Of a DNA stretch of 64,000 bases, positions 1 through 12,427 are shown in pieces. Positions within the stretch are counted from its first letter, which is position 1; the number at the start of each line of letters is the position of its first letter. The position numbers and the translations under genes are program-made. Source of the stretch: Niebla homalea (taxonomy: Eukaryota; Ascomycota; Lecanoromycetes; Lecanorales; Ramalinaceae); assembly GCA_019925105.1 (NCBI GenBank), contig JAHGAU010000010.1, forward strand, positions 62,001-126,000. The letters are read 5' to 3'. The notes beneath the pieces are model-generated. The model had not been told where the DNA came from and ran no database searches. It worked only from the letters and a program-made list of their open reading frames with translations.

Positions 1-205
1 CCCCTGAGATCAGCTTGCATGCTTTGTCGGGCGACGCCTATCTTTCCAGCCCCTTACCTCATACAAGATAGTGAGAAAGACTTGGACGCCGCTTCAGAGA
101 GTGATAAATAGATAGAATCCGGGTTCTCTTCGCGTGTCTCTTAGATCCATCAATACAAGATTTCTTCACTCGAGCCTTCTTTTCTTCACTCGTTGTTCCA
201 CCATC

Positions 206-2865
206 ATGTCGAATCTCTTCCTCATCATCACGCTTGCGATAGCCCTTCATATCTCATTAGTCTTCGCAAAGCAAGTTGCTCTTCGTCCTCTCCCCACACG
301 ACTGCTGCACCCGCGGTCAATCTCTTATTTCTCAGACTTGTTCCGACCTACGAACTCGGTCAACTTTGCCTTCGTGGGCAACCCAGGTGTGTGCTTGACC
401 ATATGTCGCGTCCAAGAGACCGTCAGCTGACTCAGGCGGACACAGTCGATACCCGGGCCCTCTTTACAACAGAGCTCACCCTACCTAACAATCAGCAGTA
501 TGTGAACTTCGAGAAGTTCGAGGACCTGCTTCGAGAACATGACGCACCACTCTGTTCCCCATTAAGCGACGGTAACTTGACGCGATTGACCTTTAGCTTC
601 CATCGCCAAAACTATGAGCAAGCGAAGGGACAATGGTCGGAGAAACAAGGTCTTGTCTTTATTGGAGAGGACGAGAGCTGCCATAAGGGTGACGAGGATC
701 GCTCAGCGCACAAGTAGGCTGCAAGCTTTTCTTTTAGTGAGAATCCGGAGTCTGACCACAGCAGGGCGGTCTCGATCGATTTTGACGACGAGGACAAAGT
801 CATCACTGTCAAAGCTCGGCAGCTGGGTGCAGAGGACGAAGAACACGGGGAGCTGACCGGCTTTCGCAAAGAGGCTTTCAAGGACCACCGTGGTATCCAT
901 TCGTTGTCCCGACGCACAAGGAGACGGAGGAATGTGTTGTTTCCTCGAGAGACCAAGAAAGGCCAGCCAGGCACCGATGTCGGGAGCGAAGACCTAGCGG
1001 ATGACTTTGCTGATAAATTGAGAGAGTTGGTCGAGGAAGGTGTAGAGGGATGCAAAAAAGTCATTCACAAGGTCATTGATCATATCACGATGGAAGTTGC
1101 AGAAGGTTGGGAGCATCTACCAGAAGGTGACATAAAGGAGCTCGCAGAAGACCTGGCCGAAGAAGGCATATGGGTCTATCGTTGCTTCCATGGCGGTCAC
1201 AAACATTGCAAAGAAAGACTGGAAGAGTCCATCTTGGAGCATGTGGATGACGCCCTCACCCAGGAACCCGAAGTTATCTCCATACATCCTCACGATTGGG
1301 GACACCGTGCCAATCTATGGGACCCCACAAAGAGGAACACCAACATCACCGCAGCTCCCACAGACACGACCATCACATGCATCGACTGCAAATTTGAGGG
1401 TGCCCTTCAGTGGAGCTTCGACATCGGCTTCAGAAAAGACGGCGGGGAGCACTTGAAGGATCGGATTGAGAAGGCGGCTCTTACGTTCAAGGTCACGGAA
1501 ACGATTAAGGTTGCCCTGCAGCTTGAGTTTGATGTGCCCAACACCAACGTTCAGTACTCGTGCGACCTCGATCTCATCCCGGAGCCGCCGCCAGCTTTTC
1601 CCGTGTTAGATTGTTCTCTTGCTGTCGGTGTCGAGAATGAGGTCTTCAAGCCGAGCGGGGCGACCCATGATGAAAAGAAGCGGGAAAAAGCGATGTCCAA
1701 GGGTAACAGTGGAAAACAGGTACTCCAGCATCATGCCATAACCTTTTTATCTCATGCACCACTGACCTAGTCAAAGGTGAATGGTTTCGATCTGTGGCCA
1801 ATGACGTACGGGGTTTTCTATAAATTTGGCTTCATTATTAATGCTTCTGGAAATATGTGATTTCAGGAATGCTATGTTCGACTCCAACGCCTCCAGACTG
1901 AACTCTTTCAGAACACTGCCTGGATTTGAAATGGAGTTACCCGCAGGGCAGGAGTTGACTGTCGATCTTGCCGCAAAGAACGTTGTCAACAACCAATTTG
2001 ATCCGATAGTCAACACGAGGAAAGCAAATATGCAGCTGCAGGAGGTGGGTATCACATACAGCGAAAGTATTGGACCCAAGGCTGGTTTGAACATTGGACT
2101 CCCCAACCAGAAGGTAGGGCTTGGGATTGGCGCTCGCTGGGACATTGTGAAGAAAGATTACTTCCTAGGAGTCCAAGAAAGTAAGCGGCACTTCACATCT
2201 GATGATGACCTCTTCTTGAGTAACAGAGCTAATACTTTACATCAGAGGTTACTTCATCTTGTGGTACCACTGCCGAGGATGGCGAAAGAATTTTCGACAA
2301 AGCATTTGGCATGTCTTTCGACATCAAGACAGGAGTGTTTGCTTATCTTAACATTGCCGGCTTCTCTGTCGATACATCCTGGCTCAAGCCCGACATTCCA
2401 GGTGCTATGGGTGGATTGTACGTCGGCAAGGTATTGCTGAGTCATTGCTGGGATTGCGGCGATAGCTGTGTACCTGACTTCGTACACACAAAGATCCAGG
2501 AGCTCAAGGAAAAATTCCTTCAATTCCTTGACCGCGCCTTCGGGGCCGAAGAGGCCGGTGTGAAGAAGAGCGAGCTGTCTGACAGTTTGGTTCCAGAAAG
2601 AATGAAGTCAGGCAGCTACAGTCGTACCGGAGACCTCCCGAGTGGACAGCCTGGTGTCATTTGCCGACCCGAGAAGAATTCACGGAGAAGACGAGGAGTC
2701 CTAGGATCGAGAGGACATCTTGGGAACACGACTATATCTCTTGGTGATGATGCTCAGCCAGCACCTCTATTAAACGTTGATGGTGATGACGATGACGATG
2801 ACGAAGACTCCGGTGTGAAGAAGAATACTTGTATGGATGATGACGATGACGGCGACGACGACTGA
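206..2865 (+). CDS. Secreted DUF7029/DUF7223-like protein with acidic tail
   Basis: I read six exons: 206-388, 436-713, 762-1719, 1771-1805, 1867-2180, 2246-2865. The ATG at 206 opens a classic signal peptide ending near SLVFA. Exon 2 holds a block (YVNFEKFEDLL, then LTRLTFSF, then LVFIGEDESCHKG) that fits, from memory, the N-terminal DUF7029 of fungal secreted proteins. Exon 3 has a Lys/Glu-rich helical linker and then CIDCKFEGALQWSFDIG, which fits the start of DUF7223, a beta-rich domain of unknown function that continues through exon 5. The last exon ends in Cys pairs (CWDCGDSC) and two Asp/Glu runs (GDDDDDDEDSG, MDDDDDGDDD), possibly metal-binding or cell-wall-facing. Intron 1 (short branch-to-acceptor distance) and intron 4 (1806-1866, where skipping it would keep a further plausible stretch) are the least certain junctions. 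Function is unknown; location outside the cell is inferred from the signal peptide. Confidence 0.75.
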
Positions 2866-3374
2866 ACTCGACATGCACATCGTCGCTGTTCTCTCACTAC
2901 AGCAAGGACACTGCGACGCTAGCACCACTTCGAAGAAAGGGTCATCATGAAAAAGAAGGGTCATTCTGTCTAAGTGCCACCAAAATGTTAGTTTTCAACC
3001 GTGCCTGCCTCATAAGCCATCTGAGCATGACTTGCGGCACGATCCCCCAACGGCTTCAATGTCCATCCAAGGACTACCATGGACGAAAAGACATCTTATA
3101 CATGCACGTTCAGCGGTTGTTGAGGATCCAACGCAACACTTTTCGAGAAACACGTCTCCGTTCGCGATTCAGGTGCCGGTCGACCAGAACATAAAATCAA
3201 TCAAGCCTTTCGTTCCATCGTATGTTGAGCGGCGACTACAATGTATCCCTCGTGTCGCTTGTGAAACTTGACAAGAAATTTGATGTCATGGTCGACTCTC
3301 TCAGCAAATTATGTCCCATACGCGCGATGTCTTCGGGAGCTCTCCTGGTTCTCTTCTCTTCTTCGGAAATGAAC
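2866..3374. other. Intergenic, no gene seen
   Basis: Downstream of the acidic-tail gene. Only short open frames occur, with no domain or signal peptide. Nothing is annotated here. Confidence 0.6.
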
Positions 3375-3545
3375 GTTGTCGTCGCTCTCAACTGTCATTT
3401 CTTTCTTCTCATCTCGTATGTGGTCGGCCCTGCCAACAGTCGCTTCTTTTCTTCGGACACAGTTGTCTCTGTCAACAATCGTTCCTTTCTTCTCAGCTCG
3501 GACATGGTCTTCGCCATCAACGGTTGTTCCTTTCTTCTCCTCAGG
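3375..3545. repeat. In-frame minisatellite, four degenerate units of 39-48 nt
   Basis: Four consecutive units begin with GTTGTC or GTC(G/T): 3375-3422 (48 nt), 3423-3461 (39 nt), 3462-3506 (45 nt) and 3507 to about 3545. Each contains a CAAC/CAACA core and a TTTCTTCTC-like end. All complete unit lengths are multiples of three. On the minus strand the units translate to variants of EKKGTxVDxDxxVR. This suggests the array once evolved as coding sequence, although no complete gene is recognisable around it. Confidence 0.65.
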
Positions 3546-3550
3546 TTCAT

Positions 3551-3800
3551 ACCATTCGCTATGCGACTCGCTGTCCGCACCCCGGGGACACTCATACATC
3601 ACTGTTCAACTCATCATGGTTCATACTACAAGGACATTGGGGTCTCGAACAAAGGATACAACATCGTCACCACTACCATGCTATGTCACTTGCTGTCCGC
3701 ACTCGACAAGCATCACATACTTCATGGAATATGGGGCAAGGACAATGACGTCTCGGCCAAGACACAGGTGGGCTCTGCCAATGGGGACGTTGCTTTGTTT
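3551..3800. repeat. Two degenerate ~120-bp direct repeats
   Basis: Two adjacent stretches (about 3551-3672 and 3673-3790) share GCTGTCCGCAC, then ATACATCAC/CACATACTTCA, then ACAAGGACATTGGGGTCTCG against GCAAGGACAATGACGTCTCG, in the same order. They lie between the minisatellite and the left end of the first RIP island. Confidence 0.5.
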
Positions 3801-3942
3801 GCTTGTTCGCGGGATTCTGTCATGTGGAGACATGACCTTGGCTTTGTGGACAGGACACCAGAGTACATACGCATAGGACAGATCTTAGATAGCTCGTCTG
3901 TCCCTCATGGTAGTCTGAGATCGACCGCCCTTGGTCCCCGAA

Positions 3943-3992
3943 GGGGGTCTGAGCAAGAATCTCCACTTTTCGGCCAGTAACCCATTACCAGA
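3943..3992 (+). repeat. Left terminal inverted repeat of first RIP island
   Basis: Starts GGGGGTCTGAGCAAGAATCT and continues CCACTTTTCGG. It matches the reverse complement of 11743-11792 with few differences, most of them C/T or G/A transitions. The outer 35 bp are the better conserved part. Confidence 0.7.
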
Positions 3993-6900
3993 AATATCAG
4001 TTCCGCGTAATTATTATTATTAATAAAATGTTGACTTTTCCGCGTATTCCGCACTTTCCGTACTTATGAATTACCTATACTACGGATACCCCTTATTATA
4101 TTAACGGTTTAAATAATATTAATTATTTATTACCTTTATTACGGACTTGGATATAAATATTTATCCATTAAATGAACTTTTAAAGCTTTTACGGAGCCTA
4201 TTATTTATTTATACGTTTTACGATCCGCGTATTTTTAAGGGAGCCCCCGTTATATATATAATATTAAAACCAACGTCTTCTTTATAATAATTACGTTAAA
4301 ATAACGTAGAAAAAACCGATAAAATACTTATAAAAATAAGTAAATTAAACCTTTTAATTTATATATTTCTTAAGGAACTTTTAATAATTATTTAATAAAA
4401 AGGGAAAATTATATATTAAAATTAATTAATTAAATAGCTTTATAAGTTAAATAATATATTATTAAATAAGCTATAAATAAAATTTAAGGTATTTAAACTT
4501 ATTAAAATAAATTCCCTTAATCGATTAAAATAGAATAACCGGGTTTTACGTAAGGAATTTATATACCTTCTTATAAAAGTTGGATTTTTTTATAAATATA
4601 CGGTTAAGTTAATAAGTAAACTTATAAAAGAAATAAGAAAGAAAACATAAAAAATAATAAAGTAAAAGGCTTTTTATTCCGTAATTTTCTTAAAATAATT
4701 ATTTAAATTAATATAAGCTATAAACCGCTTTAAGAAAAAAAGGGTAATTAAGCTTATAAGTAAAAAAATAGATAAAAAGTTAAATAAGTTTATTAAAAAC
4801 GTAATTATAATTATATTAAGTATTATTTATTATTATTAATAAAAAAAGCTTATTAATAACTTTTAAGTTTATTTTGATTTTTACTTTTATTATAATAATA
4901 TTAAGACCTTTATTATTAAGGTTTTAAGTAAATATAAACCAAATATTAATTATATATTTATATAATATATTATCCGTAAAACGGTTTTATAAAAATAAAA
5001 AGATATTAAATTTATTAATTATAACCTGAATTTTATAATAATATATAATAATTTAAAGTAAATATAAAAAATATAATATTAATAATTAAAATAAAATAAT
5101 AAAATAATTTTTATTATTATAAGCTTAATAATTAAAGGCATTTATATATTAAGTAACGGGCTTATAAGTAAAATACTAGATTATAATAAAAAGCTAAACG
5201 TTATTAATATACTTAAAGTATTTAATTTTAATTATAAAGACTTAAATATAAATAAGGTATTTTTATATACTTTTTATAAAAATCTTTGAATAAATTAACT
5301 TAATTTTAAGGCATATTTATAAGTATTACGTAAATTTTTTATTGAATAATTATAATTTTATTGATAAGTTAAATTTTATTTTATTATTAATTTTAAATAC
5401 TTTTTCTTATATCTTAATTAATTATTAAATAAACTTATATAATCTTATTTTATTTAAATTATATATTTAAATAAAAGTTCCCTTTAAGGTAATTATAAGA
5501 TCCTTAAAAATATTTATTTATAGTAATTTAAATTTAATAAAAAAGATAATTATTTTTTTTAAGAATAAACTTTAATTTATATATAATAATTAAAAATTAT
5601 TTATAAGATTTTAAATAATTAAAAAAGATAATATTAAAAAAAAAAGCTTAGATATAATTAATTCTATTAATTATTACTTATATTAACTTTATTTTATTAT
5701 AGAATATACTATTATAAAGTAATTTATTAATATTATTAAAAACCGGTTAAGAGGAAAACTTAAAAATAATAAATAATTTATTTTTTCCTTAAACTTAAAG
5801 TTAATATTTAAAATTATAAAAAGATTAAGGATATTAATAAAAACTTTTATACCGTTAAGGAATTCCTTATATATAGTTTTAATAGTTAAGTCCTTATTAT
5901 ATATTAATAATAGTTTTTTAAAAAAACGTTAAAAAATATAATTAAAATAACGGAATAAAGCCTTAAAGTAATATATAATAAAACGGAGGATAAATTAATT
6001 ATATTAATATTTAAAAGTATATTAAAGAATTTATATATTTATCTTTTCCTTTTTATTGAATAAAAAATAAATCTTAAGCTAAGGAATTACTATTACTTTA
6101 TTTAAATATTTAAGTTATATATTTTACTTGAAGTTATAATTAAAATTAATAATATTAATTATTTTAATTATACTTTAAATATTATATTTATTTATATCTT
6201 TAAATTATTATTTAAGAATTACGTTATTATTTTATTATTTTTAACTTATTATATGCGTAATAAAGGGTTTAATTAAGCTTTTAACCGGGCTATATTAATT
6301 AATTTTATTATAAATAAAACCAATAAATTAAATAAATAAAAAGAAATAAATTTATTTAATAAGTATTTTAATAAATTTATTAAGGAAATCTTTCAATATT
6401 AAATTAATTTATCGTTTAATTTTATATATATAATAAACTAAACCTTTTTAAATAATATATAATTTAAGAATATATAAGTTTTAATTTATAACTTCTTTAA
6501 AATATATTATTTAAAAAAATACCGGATTAAGGATATAAATAAGGATATTTTTTATTATATAAATATATTATAAATAAACCGTAATTTCCTTTATTAATAT
6601 ATTTTATAACGGGTAAATATAATTATAAAAAATAACTTATTTAAATATAGATTTACCGGTTTTACCGATTAAATTAAACGGTTTAATAATAGTTTACTTA
6701 ATAAGAACCTTAATAATAATAATATTAAGGAGTTAAATAAATTAATTATAAATACGGTAATAAAATAATTCTTTAATAATATTTAATATAACGATTAAAA
6801 CGACAATATATTAAAAAAATAGTTTTCTACCTTTTAAAGATACTTTCAGGGTTAAAATTATTAAACCCGATTATAATATATAATCTCCTTTAACTTTATT

Positions 6901-7503
6901 ATAATAAGGCCGTAATAAATAAATAATCTAAGGTAAAAAGTAAGGGCTATACGGGTAAAGGATAATACCTAATAAGCAAAAGTAAAAGCCAAAGACTATA
7001 CTTAAAAAGGAAATAATATATAACTCGGATTTAACTTAGAAATTACGTTAAACGAAAAATCTTATCGGAATTAAGCCCTTTTTTTATTAAAAAACGTTAC
7101 GGGATCCAATAATAAAATTACGGTATAGTAAGAATCTAGGTAATAAATGTTTTATTATCCTTTTATACTTTTATATTTTAAAGGTTATTAATCCTTAAAA
7201 TAAACTATATTTTATATTAAATATATTATTAAATTATTTAAATATAATATTAATATCGTTATTATTATTTACGGTATAAAGATTTCAATAAAATCTATAT
7301 TTCCCTTATATTATATAATATTTATTTTTCTTACATTTTTATAATTATTATTTAAAAATATTATAATTACGCTGGAGATTTTACGTTTTAAGTAAAACTT
7401 TTATATATTTTATTATTAACCCTTTTTTATTTAATAATATATTATTAAGATATATAAAAGCGTACCACGTAAATTACCGTTAGACCACCTTTAAAGGGAG
7501 GAT

Positions 7504-7990
7504 GTTATTAACTGGCTTATTTACGGGGTTAATCAACGTTATAAATATTAATAAACCGATTTATATTATTAATATAGAGTTTATAACCCGTAAGTTACGT
7601 AAAATATATATAAGAAAGAAAGAAAAAGGGAGGGCCGAGATATTTATACCTTAAACCGGTTTATTTATTAATTTATTTATTATAATTTTACCGGGGAAAA
7701 AAAGGAACTTTATTACCTCGTTATCGGCCCTCTTTTACCCCGTAATAAGCCTTTAAAATAAATAAGGAGTACGGTGGCTATAAAATATAATTAACTTATT
7801 TATAAAGTTAATTAACGCTGGCACTTAAGGTAATAATAGAGAATTTTATTAACGATAAAATTCAGAATAATCTTAAAAGGTTATTTACTATAATAAGTAA
7901 AATATAAAAAAGAAAAAGAAAAAAAGAGGGCCAAAATATTTATACTTAGAGCCGGCTTATTTATTATTTATTAACTTATTTATTAAGTAG
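7504..7990. repeat. Tandem LTR-like direct repeat (~285-bp period)
   Basis: Sequence from about 7504-7700 recurs at about 7788-7990. Shared landmarks are TTAACT..TTATTTA..GTTAAT.AACG, GTAAAATAT, a purine run ending in GGGCC, and ATATTTATAC followed by CCGG.TTATTTATT. The first copy is preceded by AAAGGGAGGA and then TGTTA, which resembles a polypurine tract next to a retrotransposon LTR. Both copies are RIP-mutated. This is either a pair of LTR remnants or a simple tandem duplication. Confidence 0.4.
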
Positions 7991-8135
7991 AAATAAGGGT
8001 TTAAAAATAAGGGTTTAAAGATAAAAGTTTAGAAATAAAAGTTTTAAAAAATAAATAATAAAATCTTATATAATTAAAGTTTATAATTTAAGAGTTTTAA
8101 TTTTATTTACGAGAATAAGGCCTATAATCGCATTA

Positions 8136-8208
8136 TTATTTATGGCCCAGTTAAATAACTTAAATAACGTTTCCGTTACGTCCTGGGTTTAATTCCGGCC
8201 ATAACCCT
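8136..8208 (+). repeat. tRNA-derived (SINE-like) remnant with A- and B-box motifs
   Basis: TGGCCCAGTTAA at 8143-8154 resembles a pol III A box with its final GG changed to AA. GGTTTAATTCC at 8186-8196 resembles a B box with C changed to T. Their spacing (43 nt) equals that between tRNA positions 8 and 52, and a 4-bp stem with a 7-nt loop sits between. The acceptor arms do not pair, so it is not a working tRNA gene. Confidence 0.35.
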
Positions 8209-11200
8209 AACCGTGGATTTTATTAAAAAGGTATATTTATCAATTTTTTTACTTATCCTTTATATATAAGGATAAATTTATAAAACGTATATATCCTATG
8301 GGCTTTATGGGCTTATAAGGTACATACGGGGAAAAAACAATCTTTTAAGCTTTACGGGGCGATAAAGAAAAATGATTATTCTGAATTTAAATTATTATTT
8401 ATTTAATATATAATACGTATTATATATTGAATAGTTTTATTAATAATAATAATAAATATAAATCTTAAATATTCTCTTTTTTACCCTTAATTATAATACT
8501 TACTTATATTATTAAGTTATAAGAACCTTAAAATATACATATATAATAAATGTTATAAGGAATATATTATAATAATAATACGGACGTAATAATAAACTTA
8601 CGATAATAATAATAAGTTTATAATTATAATATAAACGTAATAGTAAACTTATAATAACTTAATAAATTAATAAGGCTTTACGGATAAGGCTTTATAACTT
8701 TAACTTAATAAATAAGCTTAAGGACTTAATATAAATAAAGTACTTACTTAAGATATAGGCTTTTTAATTAAGATATAATATTTTTAATTTATAAAAACAG
8801 GAATATATAAGGGTAAAATATCGCGGTAAATAAATATAATAAGCCTTTACCCTTAACCCGGCGGCCTTATATAATAAAATTTCTTGATTAATATACTTTA
8901 TAAAGTATTATTAAATTATATACTTATTCCTTTTAAGATTTAATAATTATTAAAGCTATTTAAACCCTTAAAAAGCTTCTTCTATTTTATATTCGGTTTA
9001 TATATTTTTAATAAACGATTTTAAATAAAGTTAATAAATATCTCGGTTAATAATTTTTTTAAATAACGGTAAATATTATTATAAATATTTAATTAAGCGG
9101 AAAAATCATTAAGATATTTATTAATAAAGTCGGTATTTATTTATCTTTAAAAGTATTAACTATAAATTAACGGACGTATTAATTTATTTGTTTATTTATT
9201 TTTTTAAGTTGAACCGTTTCTTTTATATTATTAATATTTTTCCTTTTAACTATTACTTATAATTAAATAATAAATATTATCCGTATTATATAAAGGATTA
9301 AGTCTTTTTTTTTTTAATAAAATTATCCTTTTAATTAATTATATATTAAGTTTTATCCTTATTTAATAAAACCTTATTAACTTTTACTTATATAACGATA
9401 ATAAAGTTTATTAAGAATATTTTATTAATAAACGTATATTTTAATATAAAGCCTTTTATTATCTTAAGGAATCTTTTATCCCGTTAAGCTTATAATACGG
9501 CTATAATATTAATTTTTACTTTACTTAAGATAAAAAGTAATTAATTTAATAATATATTTAACTTATAAATAATTAATAAAAAGTCCGTATTTTTATATTT
9601 ATTATAGTAAAATTTAATAAAGCCAATATCCTTCTTATTATATAAATAATGGAAGATAACTTTCCGTATATACTTTTTAAAGTTAATAATCTTATAAAGG
9701 TTCTTATATATAGCGTTCTTTCTTTTAAGCTTAATTAATTGTTCTTTTTTACCGGTATTTATAAATTTCTTATTTATATTAAGGCCTTTAATCCGTTTTA
9801 AGCTTTTATAATTCCTATTTATTATAAAGATAAAACGGCCGGTCCTCCCTTTTATATAAGCTATTCGTCTTACTCTTTAAATAAGGATTAAGGTCGGTAA
9901 TCCTTTAATTATTAAAAGACCTTATTAAATTACCTAATAAATATCAGGTATATTTACCTTAATATTAAAAGCGTTAATAATAATAAAGATACGGGATTAA
10001 GAGTTTAAGGTTATAAAACGGTTAATAAATCGTTTTTTTATTATTTTTATAGTTTTAAATAAAAGGGCTTTATTAATAGTTTACCCTTTTTTTTACTTTA
10101 ATTTATTTTATAGAATTTAAACCGTAAGTAATTAACGATATTCTGTTTTATATTAATACTATTAATATAAATAATAATTTTTATAATAAGGTCCTTTTTA
10201 TAAAATTAAATAAAGAACTAAAAATCTTAAAAATTTTTCTTATTCTTTATAAACTCTTTAATATCCTACGTAATTTCGGGACGATTAATTAATATTTAAA
10301 TAGTTTTATAATACTTAAATCCGGCCCTTATAAAATAAGACTTAATAATATCCTATTCTAAAGTAATTATTATTTTAAATTAAGCGATTTAACGTTCCAA
10401 AATATATCCTTTAAGGTTATTTAAATATACGTAATAAGGCCGGAAGGTAAAATAACCTTATTATAGGATAAAATATATTTTATTAATTATAATTATATAT
10501 AAATAATTATTTAAGAATAACTTATTATATTAAATATAATACTTAAATATATTATTAAAAATAATTTCCGGATTAATTAAAATATAAGTATATCGTCCCT
10601 TAATAATATCCTTTAAATTTTTCTTTTTATATAAATTATTTTTTAAGATAAATATATTAATATTTTATAAGGTATTTAACTCCTATTTTTAACCTTATTA
10701 TAAAGTATTTATAAAATAAATAAGGAAAGTTACTTTCTTTTTTATTAATAAAGGAATAAATTGAAAAATTAAACTTTTCTTAAAGTTAATAAAAGTTAAA
10801 AGGATAATATTTACGTTATAATAAAAACGTATAACGGCTTTAATTTACTAAAATTTAAAAGAGGATATAATTTCTTATATAGATATACTTTATATATAAC
10901 TTTAAATTTTAATTAATTTAAATATAACGTTTATAAGCTTATAGGGAAATAAGACCGGTTTTATTAATAATAAGGTAATTATCGTAATATTAATTAATAA
11001 TAAAGGGAAGGATTAAGTTATAAGTTAAATATAAAGGGATTTTCCGTAAGTTAAGCTTTAAATTAATGATTATTATAATAAAAATAAGTTTACGTAAATT
11101 TAATTAATAACTATATAAAATATATTTTAATTATATTATTTAAGGTCAAAAAGACGGTAATTAAGTACCCTTATTATTAAAAAAAGACCGTTATTAACTT

Positions 11201-11742
11201 AATATAAGCTTACCCGTTCTAACCGATTTACTTAATTATAGAAAGTCCGTATATACTTAATATTTATCGTTAAAAGGTAATAAAATAATTATTTCGAGGT
11301 TTATTAATTATAAATAATATATTTTAACTTTTACTTATTTATAATTATTAAATAAACCGTTATTTATTAAATAAAGTTAAAACCTAAAGATAACAATTAT
11401 TAACCATAAAAAGTTACCTTAAGAGTATAAAGTGGTCCGGAATAAGTTATATTAATATTAAAAATATATATAAAGTTTAATTAATTTTTAATTAATAAAT
11501 TTCGTAATATTATTATTAATATTAAATAACTTAAATAACGTACGGGAATTATAATCTATAATACGTAATAATAAATTAATTTAAAGTTTAATTAAAAAAA
11601 CGAAGACGGTAATTAATTTAATATAATTAAAAGGTATATATTATATTTCTCAATTATTTTATAATAATAATTATCGCATAATATCGCATACGATAATAAG
11701 GGTAAGTTATTAAGGGTTTACTTAAGTATACGTTTCTTATAT

Positions 11743-11792
11743 AAATTAGTGGTTTATTAACCGAAAAATGGAGTTTCTTGCTTAGACCCCCC
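11743..11792 (-). repeat. Right terminal inverted repeat of first RIP island
   Basis: Reads inward on the minus strand as six G, then TCTAAGCAAGAAACTCCA and TTTTTCGG. It pairs with 3943-3992. The inner part carries more A/T than the left copy, consistent with heavier RIP. Confidence 0.7.
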
Positions 11793-11857
11793 ACAAAACG
11801 AGCCCCGGTAGGCTAGCGTCCGATTATGTAAGCCTACCGTTAGGGCCCTTTTGTGGG
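11790..11857. repeat. Imperfect 68-bp palindrome abutting the island
   Basis: CCCACAAAA and GGTAGGCT in the left arm are mirrored by AGCCTACC and TTTTGTGGG in the right arm, around a 15-nt spacer. The two arms differ by a small indel. It abuts the right end of the RIP island and is not itself AT-rich. It could be a hairpin MITE remnant or part of the insertion scar. Confidence 0.5.
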
Positions 11858-12427
11858 TAAGGGCTGAGAGCTGAGATTACCTCATGGCGGCCCCGAGTAC
11901 AGATGAAACAAGCTCTTGGTATGGATATGCGGTTTATGTGCAGCTCTTCAATGGTAGCAGTCCTGAGCTTCAGCCAACCATACAAAGGAGCCCTCCCTAG
12001 CAAGGCGAGAGAAGATCAAGAATGAGCGCCAGGCAGCTAGCGCGGCAAGGCTGTTCCCGGTCATACTCACATCTATGCCTGCCGTACCCAAATATTCCCG
12101 CAACAAGTTCATCATTCCCCTTGATTCTCAAACACAGAAACCTCGCAACTGCTCAATTGGGCCTCAGGACCGATCTCCACTACACGATGGTTCTGTACGA
12201 ACAAGATAGATTGGAATGTGCTACATACCTCCGCAGAAAAGGATGAAAAACAGTCAAGTCAAAAGTCCGATATTATGAGAGACCTTTTAAGCCTTTTGAG
12301 CCCTGGAACCGTTGCTTCGCCGCAGTGACCTTGTACATGATGATGTTTCTTTGCCATCACAATGAAACCCTCTTACTACTATTAATGCTTAAAAGCTCAT
12401 GATTTCTGGCTCCCAATCGCCAACAAC
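11858..12427. other. Intergenic between RIP island and P450 pseudogene
   Basis: Base composition returns to normal. A 74-codon open frame at 12022-12246 has no recognisable feature and is probably chance. Confidence 0.5.

Larger units (their letters stand above)
3943..11792. mobile_element. RIP-degraded repeat island with terminal inverted repeats
   Basis: About 7.85 kb of extremely AT-rich DNA in which CpA and TpG are almost absent, TpA abounds and CpG survives. That is the mark of RIP acting on repeated DNA. No open frame of 60 codons survives. The ends form an inverted repeat (about 50 bp each, 3943-3992 and 11743-11792), so the outer element was probably a DNA transposon. Its length and inner structure (LTR-like tandem repeat near 7.5-8.0 kb, tRNA-like sequence near 8.14-8.21 kb) suggest nested insertions. 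No clear target-site duplication is visible, so the superfamily is not assigned. Confidence 0.7.

Noticed and set aside
3222..3980. 253-codon plus-strand frame
   Set aside because: It runs through degenerate repeats and into the terminal inverted repeat of the RIP island; no domain, and hydrophobic repeats are explained by the minisatellite.
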